Positions 48,101-54,100 of a DNA stretch of 64,000 nt are shown here, piece by piece (the first letter of the stretch is position 1; the number at the start of each line of letters is the position of its first letter). The DNA is from Protula sp. h YS-2021 (taxonomy: Eukaryota; Annelida; Polychaeta; Sabellida; Serpulidae), in contig OX457031.1 of NCBI GenBank assembly GCA_949752745.1, forward strand, positions 39,839,502 to 39,903,501. Direction: 5' to 3'. Under the pieces are notes generated by a model. The model ran no database searches and was not told where the DNA came from. It worked only from the letters and a program-made list of their open reading frames with translations. The translations under genes and the position numbers were made by a program.

Positions 48101-51100
48101 GAAGTATGCTGTGATCTAATTAATGAGTCACATAATTTTTTGTGAGCCTGCATAAATGTCTAAATTATTTATAACAGTTCTGCAGATTGCTTTTTGTGTA
48201 ATTTGATAATTTATTAATAATTTATGTCCTGCCATGATTGTTCATCTGTCAGATTAATATTACAGATTCTGTGTCTCACTGTGACCGTCAATTTACTTAC
48301 GAAGGCACAATCCGCTGTATTCACATCGACCCATCATTACAATTATCGTGGTACAAGGCAAGGCAGTACTGTCAGTATGTATGTTTGAAAATGTCAAAAA
48401 TCTGTTACATTTGTGATGTCACTAATGCGATGTATAGTCAAACTGAAAATGAAAAAATATATATAATTTCTGTTTGTAGTCATATAATTTTAGACTACAG
48501 GCAGGTTTTGTATGTAAACCAGCAGATTGTCCCAGTCTTGTTTCATCTTATCAAGCCTATTAAACTTGTATTTTGGTCTCTATTTCATATACCAATATAC
48601 GAAACGCTTGCTAAGGTACGTAGAAAATGGGCAAAGAAACAGGTTGTCATAATGCTGATCAGAATTATCATTGCAAAGGAAATTGGTTATGTCATACATG
48701 TAAGAAATTAAATGTATGACATAATATTCGTCTTAGGGGTATAGATGAGGAACTTGGAGGCGGCGATCTGATGACCATAGAAGACAGCACCGTATATAAT
48801 GAAATACTTACGCATATGAACCATACATCTTTAGATATAGAGCTAGTGTGGGTTGGGCTTTCTAAAAATCCTTGGTCTTGGGAAGACACAGGTTTGTTTA
48901 CTATTTTTATCTGAGTAATTTTGCATAACAAGGAATTGCAAAACAAGCAGCAGTTGGAACAATTATTATGACAGAAATTACGTTCGCTATCGGAAATATA
49001 GCTGCAATGCTAAACTTATTTTCTTTATCATTTTTGCGCTCGCTTGACAATTTCAAAATCTAATTGTTCACAAAAAGTGTGAAGATAACTGTTTATCAAG
49101 AAAAGGAACAATATATAAGTTTTATATAATTTATAAAATATAAATACATGTAATGTATATTTTAGTTACTGTTTTGAAGGTACTGTTTGTATACTTTCTT
49201 GTATAATTTACAGGTGAACCTATTGGAAAATACAACGCATTCGCTGCTAATGAACCTGTGAGTAAAAGCCAGGAATGCGTTGCTATAGACGCAGACTCTA
49301 GCTATGACTGGACAACTCATTCTTGTGATGCGCAGCAGATATATAAGAAATACGGCTATTTTATCCTCACAGGTATTCTAACTTAACCTTATTGAAATTT
49401 AAATAACACAATTTCTCTGCACGTCACTGTTGATGTCTTAATTTTTTGCACATTCGGCAAAGACGTCTTGTCTTAATTATTTCACATTTGGCTAAAAATT
49501 TTCGTGCTTGATAATAAAGTTCGAAAATTAGACAATATTACCTGAAGAAACAGACATTATAGAATTAATAATTTGAAATCACTGTTACCAACAAGGCAGA
49601 GGTCTTAAGTATAATTAAACTGCGAAAGAAGAAAAAGAGAACAAAAACTTATTAAAATAAAGAATATATTTTATGTCTCCTTTTTATTACAATTTTATGT
49701 GTAAAAATATTTGCAAGCATAAATAATGCTTTTTTTCAACTACGTTTCGGTAGTTTTTTCTTAAAAAGTGTATTACCTGTCACATCTAATGCTTATTACA
49801 AAAATTAAAATACTACAATATTCTTTAAGAGTGTATTAGCACTGGCATTAAATGCTAATTGCAAAAATTAAAACCCTACAATGTTTATATATTGCTAAGG
49901 AATACCTTGCATGATATCTAATAATGGAGGATAAAAATGTAACTCTGTTTTAGTATAGGCTGTTCTTGTCACTCAATAGTTGTACATGAATTCCGAACAC
50001 ACTTCGCAGAGCTTCAGATTTCTTTAGAGTATGACACGCCTATGAGTGCAACCAAAATGACTCGCCTTGCGTGAAAATGACACGTTCATAGAATATTTAA
50101 AAAGAGTGAAAACAATGAGGACGCAGATAGCAATTACTATTTGTTTAATCAGCTGTTCGTCTTAACTATGTTTGAAAGTGGGCAGTGCGGTGATTTTTTC
50201 CAACTACGTATATTGCAGAAAACTTACATTTTCAATGCGCCCGTAATAATTCAGATGTGTTATTAGTACGTGGAATGCGCTAAATCTGAAGTTCTGCCAG
50301 AAAGTGATGCTTGGTTAAACATTTGAGCGTGTAACAAATAATATGTGTATACATAATTTGTCAAAACTGCAAATTTATGTTGCATAATTCCCTATAGTAC
50401 GAATCATGTTCTAATGAAACAACATTGGAAATGAGAGCAATGTGACGTTTAGAAGGAATGTATAAGGGGTTTATAAAGAATCCCTGTCACACAAAGGTAA
50501 ATAACCTTTGTGGTTTTTGTCAATTAGAAATATGTTTATTTCTCAAAGAAGGGTAAATTGTATAAGTATAAACATCATATATAAACAAAAGAGATATTTC
50601 ATAGCTGTTCCGACAACGAGCACAAGTACCACTACTTCCACTAGTATTACTACAACACCTACAACTACATCTAGTACAACCACTGCAACTCCTACTACGA
50701 CGACTTTACCAACGACGATGGAGGCTACCACCGAAGTGACATCAGAAGCACAAAATGAAGAAGAGACCAGAAGCTTAGCAAACCCAACTACAGTCTATGC
50801 AGTAGAAACAACCGATAGTTTTAGCACTGTTACAAGTGGTAACAGATATCTTCATTTGTGAGGCTAGCACTTTAAGGGAACCCAAACAGATCCTGACATT
50901 TTTGCTTTCAAACTATATATATATTTGTTTTGTTTGTGACTGTCATTTTTGCAATTATATTGTTCGACCATGTCATTCACAACGCTCAAAGGATTTTAAG
51001 TGAAAAGATTATGATTTGCGTCCAGGGAAGTACAAACCGATCTCATTATTACCATACCTTTCACGAATAAAATTCATTTGCACAGTAAGAGAAAGTATAG

Positions 51101-54100
51101 ACTGCAGCTTGCCTTCCATTTGACCGAAAACTCTGTGGCGGTTTGGTTGTGTGCCAGATCTTCTTGTTCCGTAGTTCCACTAGTTATGCCGCGAAAATGC
51201 TTTTAATTAAAAGATAGGAACTCCTTTTTAAAACGTTTTAAAAATTGCCCCGCTTTATGGTTTTACACACAGACAGATCTCCCAGGGGTCTTCTTTGCAC
51301 GAACAAGACTTATCAAAGGAATTGAAGGTACATATTTTACAAGGCCTTAGCCATAACAACAATAAATAACAGCTATAAGCGACTTTAGGACCATCCCATA
51401 AAATTTGTTTCTTGAACATGAAATGCAGTGTTTTTGAATGCGGGATATTTGCAATTTTTACACTTGTTGTGACATGGTTTTGTTGTTTTTTGTGTCCGTT
51501 TACCAAAAGGTAAACTGGTCACAATAAACCCAACTAAAGTTCTATTTGAATCGTAAATTGATTTGGCTAAATTGCCAAGTTTTAATTGAGTGTTTTTTCA
51601 GAAATCAAAACAACCATTTGTATTTATATTTGAACAACTAAGAAAATGACTTTAGAAATCTCTTGCTATAACTATGTTATATTGATATTTTTAATAACTT
51701 CACATGATATTGTTGAAAAGGTGATTTCTATACATTAACCAAACACTCAAGGCAGCAACATGGAATGACCAAAGGCTGTGCAGCTATAATTTTCAACGTA
51801 GTAAGAAAATAACCATGGAATGAATAACAAACGTCTCCACTAAGTCGTATCAAACATATAGTTTTGAATTCACCTACAATCCAAATGTATTCTTATACTT
51901 AACAAAATATTTCAAATTAGAAGTTTTCGCACTGTATCCACCACAACGAAGCATTTATTGGATGTAAATACACTTTTTCTGGACTAGGTTATGGTATACT
52001 GATGAAAGAATTACCCTTTTAAGTTGGCTTCATTCTGAGTGCGCTTATAATGGGGTACGCAGAAATCTACTTTAGTGTACTCACTTTCATTTGCAGCATA
52101 CAAGATCTCTTGTTTTTTTTCAACTTATCACTGTAGTAATATAAACAAAATTCCAAACGGAAAATGCAATGCAGGAGAGCTTTGGGTTCCCGTGATCGAG
52201 TGTTCAGTTTTGAAGTATTTTGCAATTCTGTCTTGCTTTTTATCTTTTGAATTTCAGCCTTTCGTAAATAAGTTTGTCTTTAATAAATGCGCCTATTCAG
52301 TGTTGAGTGCATTTTGTTCTTCCTTTTCTTGCAAACTGTGGAGTTGTAATTTAATTTTTGTCAACTTTTATGTTATTTACATGAATCTGGGTTTATGAAA
52401 ATGTTACTAAACACAGTCAGAAAGAGATAATTTTTGCCTTTAAGTCTTAAGGCTTTTACTGACGTCAAAAACTTTTGTGTTATTTACATTAATATGCGTT
52501 CATGAAAATATTACTAAATACATTCAACACAAGTGAGGTTTTGTCTTTGTTTCTTAAAACCTTTACTGACGTCGCGTTTTGGCCAATTTTCACAAGAAAG
52601 AAAACAAGGCCGAGAAACCGCTTATTTATTTAAAAATAAACCTGTGTGACGTATAAAATATGGAACCGCGCTTTTTTATTTTAAAGAAAAAAAAACAATA
52701 TATGAGATAGCTGAGGAGTTTTGAAGCTGGTTGGCTATATTTTGGGTAATGATGCACGTATTCAGTTATTTTGTTTTGTTTGAATAGTTTTATAAAACTT
52801 TTTTTATTTTAGTATTACGAAAAAATAAGGCATCCATCGTGCCAGCTTAATTTTTAAGTAACAATTTTAGAATCAAACATCTCTGATCAAAGTTTTATAT
52901 ATATTTTATGTGAAATTTGTTTTATTGGTGAATTGTATTTATTTATTATTATTAGTGTGTAAGTCTGTTCTCATCTAGACTTATAGAAAGGGAAATATAC
53001 CTCTTAAAATATAACAATGTTAGTAATAAGAACAACACTACTAATAACAAAAAGTGTTGTGAAATTTTTAATTTTTTGTTCCATTAAGGGTGCATTTACA
53101 ACACTTGTCATGCATAAGAAAAGATAATCCCAGAAAATTACTTACTGTTAAAAGATGTTTCATCGAAGAAAATTGCTATGATAATTAAAGCTGAATTAGT
53201 CATAACAGAGTGGAAAAGCATTTTTACATATATTCAAATACAGAATTACCTACAACCTCACGGGCCCCAGAGGTATCTGTAACTAGCCAAGTAGCGCCTA
53301 CTGGTGGTGGAAACTCACAGCAGTCAGCCAGCCGGCAGGAGGACGACTCATTGTCAAATACGCAAATTGGTGAGTAGAGCATGCAAATTAGCACATCCCC
53401 AATTGTGCAATGATATATGTAAATAACAGTTTATACGAAATATATATTTTCAGTGTGATATTACTATGGTGCTGATATGATTATATTGGTGCCGTTTTTT
53501 TGTTACATTTTGCTGCTGCTGCATCAATCTTTTTTTTGACTGCTTAGTTTTTTGCTACTATGTTTGTTGCTGCTTCAGCTGCCATTATAGTAGTATTACT
53601 GCTTCCCTGTTCTACTGCATTAACTTCTGTTATGACAGCATTGTTTTATTGGTCTGGAATTTCAGCTATATTTTTGGTAGAGCTATAAGTCATGTGTGTT
53701 ACTTTGAAATCTGTCATTGTGGCAGTATTATAAGTGATTTCTGTTGCTGTTACAGCTATCATTGTAGTGGTACTGTTAGTTGTCCTCATCATCGCAGCAC
53801 TTATTCTCATATTTTGCTACTACAAGAACAAGAACAAGTAAGCTTACGCATTTTATTTATATAACGGTGCATTACAATCTTTATAAGTCACTAAAGAGAA
53901 CATAAACATCTCTGTATGAAGAAACGATTTCGCTCAAAAAGCAAATTGGGTACTATTGAAATACTACTGATGAAGCACACTATTTTTGTGGAAACTGACA
54001 CCAAAATTCACAAAATAAAATATTAAAAAAGCCGTCAAATTTTGGATTTATCTAAATACAAAGGATAGAACTCACGAAAAGTGTTTCCTGTCTGTCTATG

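Noticed and set aside
50543..50731. Valine-rich minus-strand frame
   Set aside because: It is the mirror of the Thr-rich mucin-like exon of the lectin receptor.
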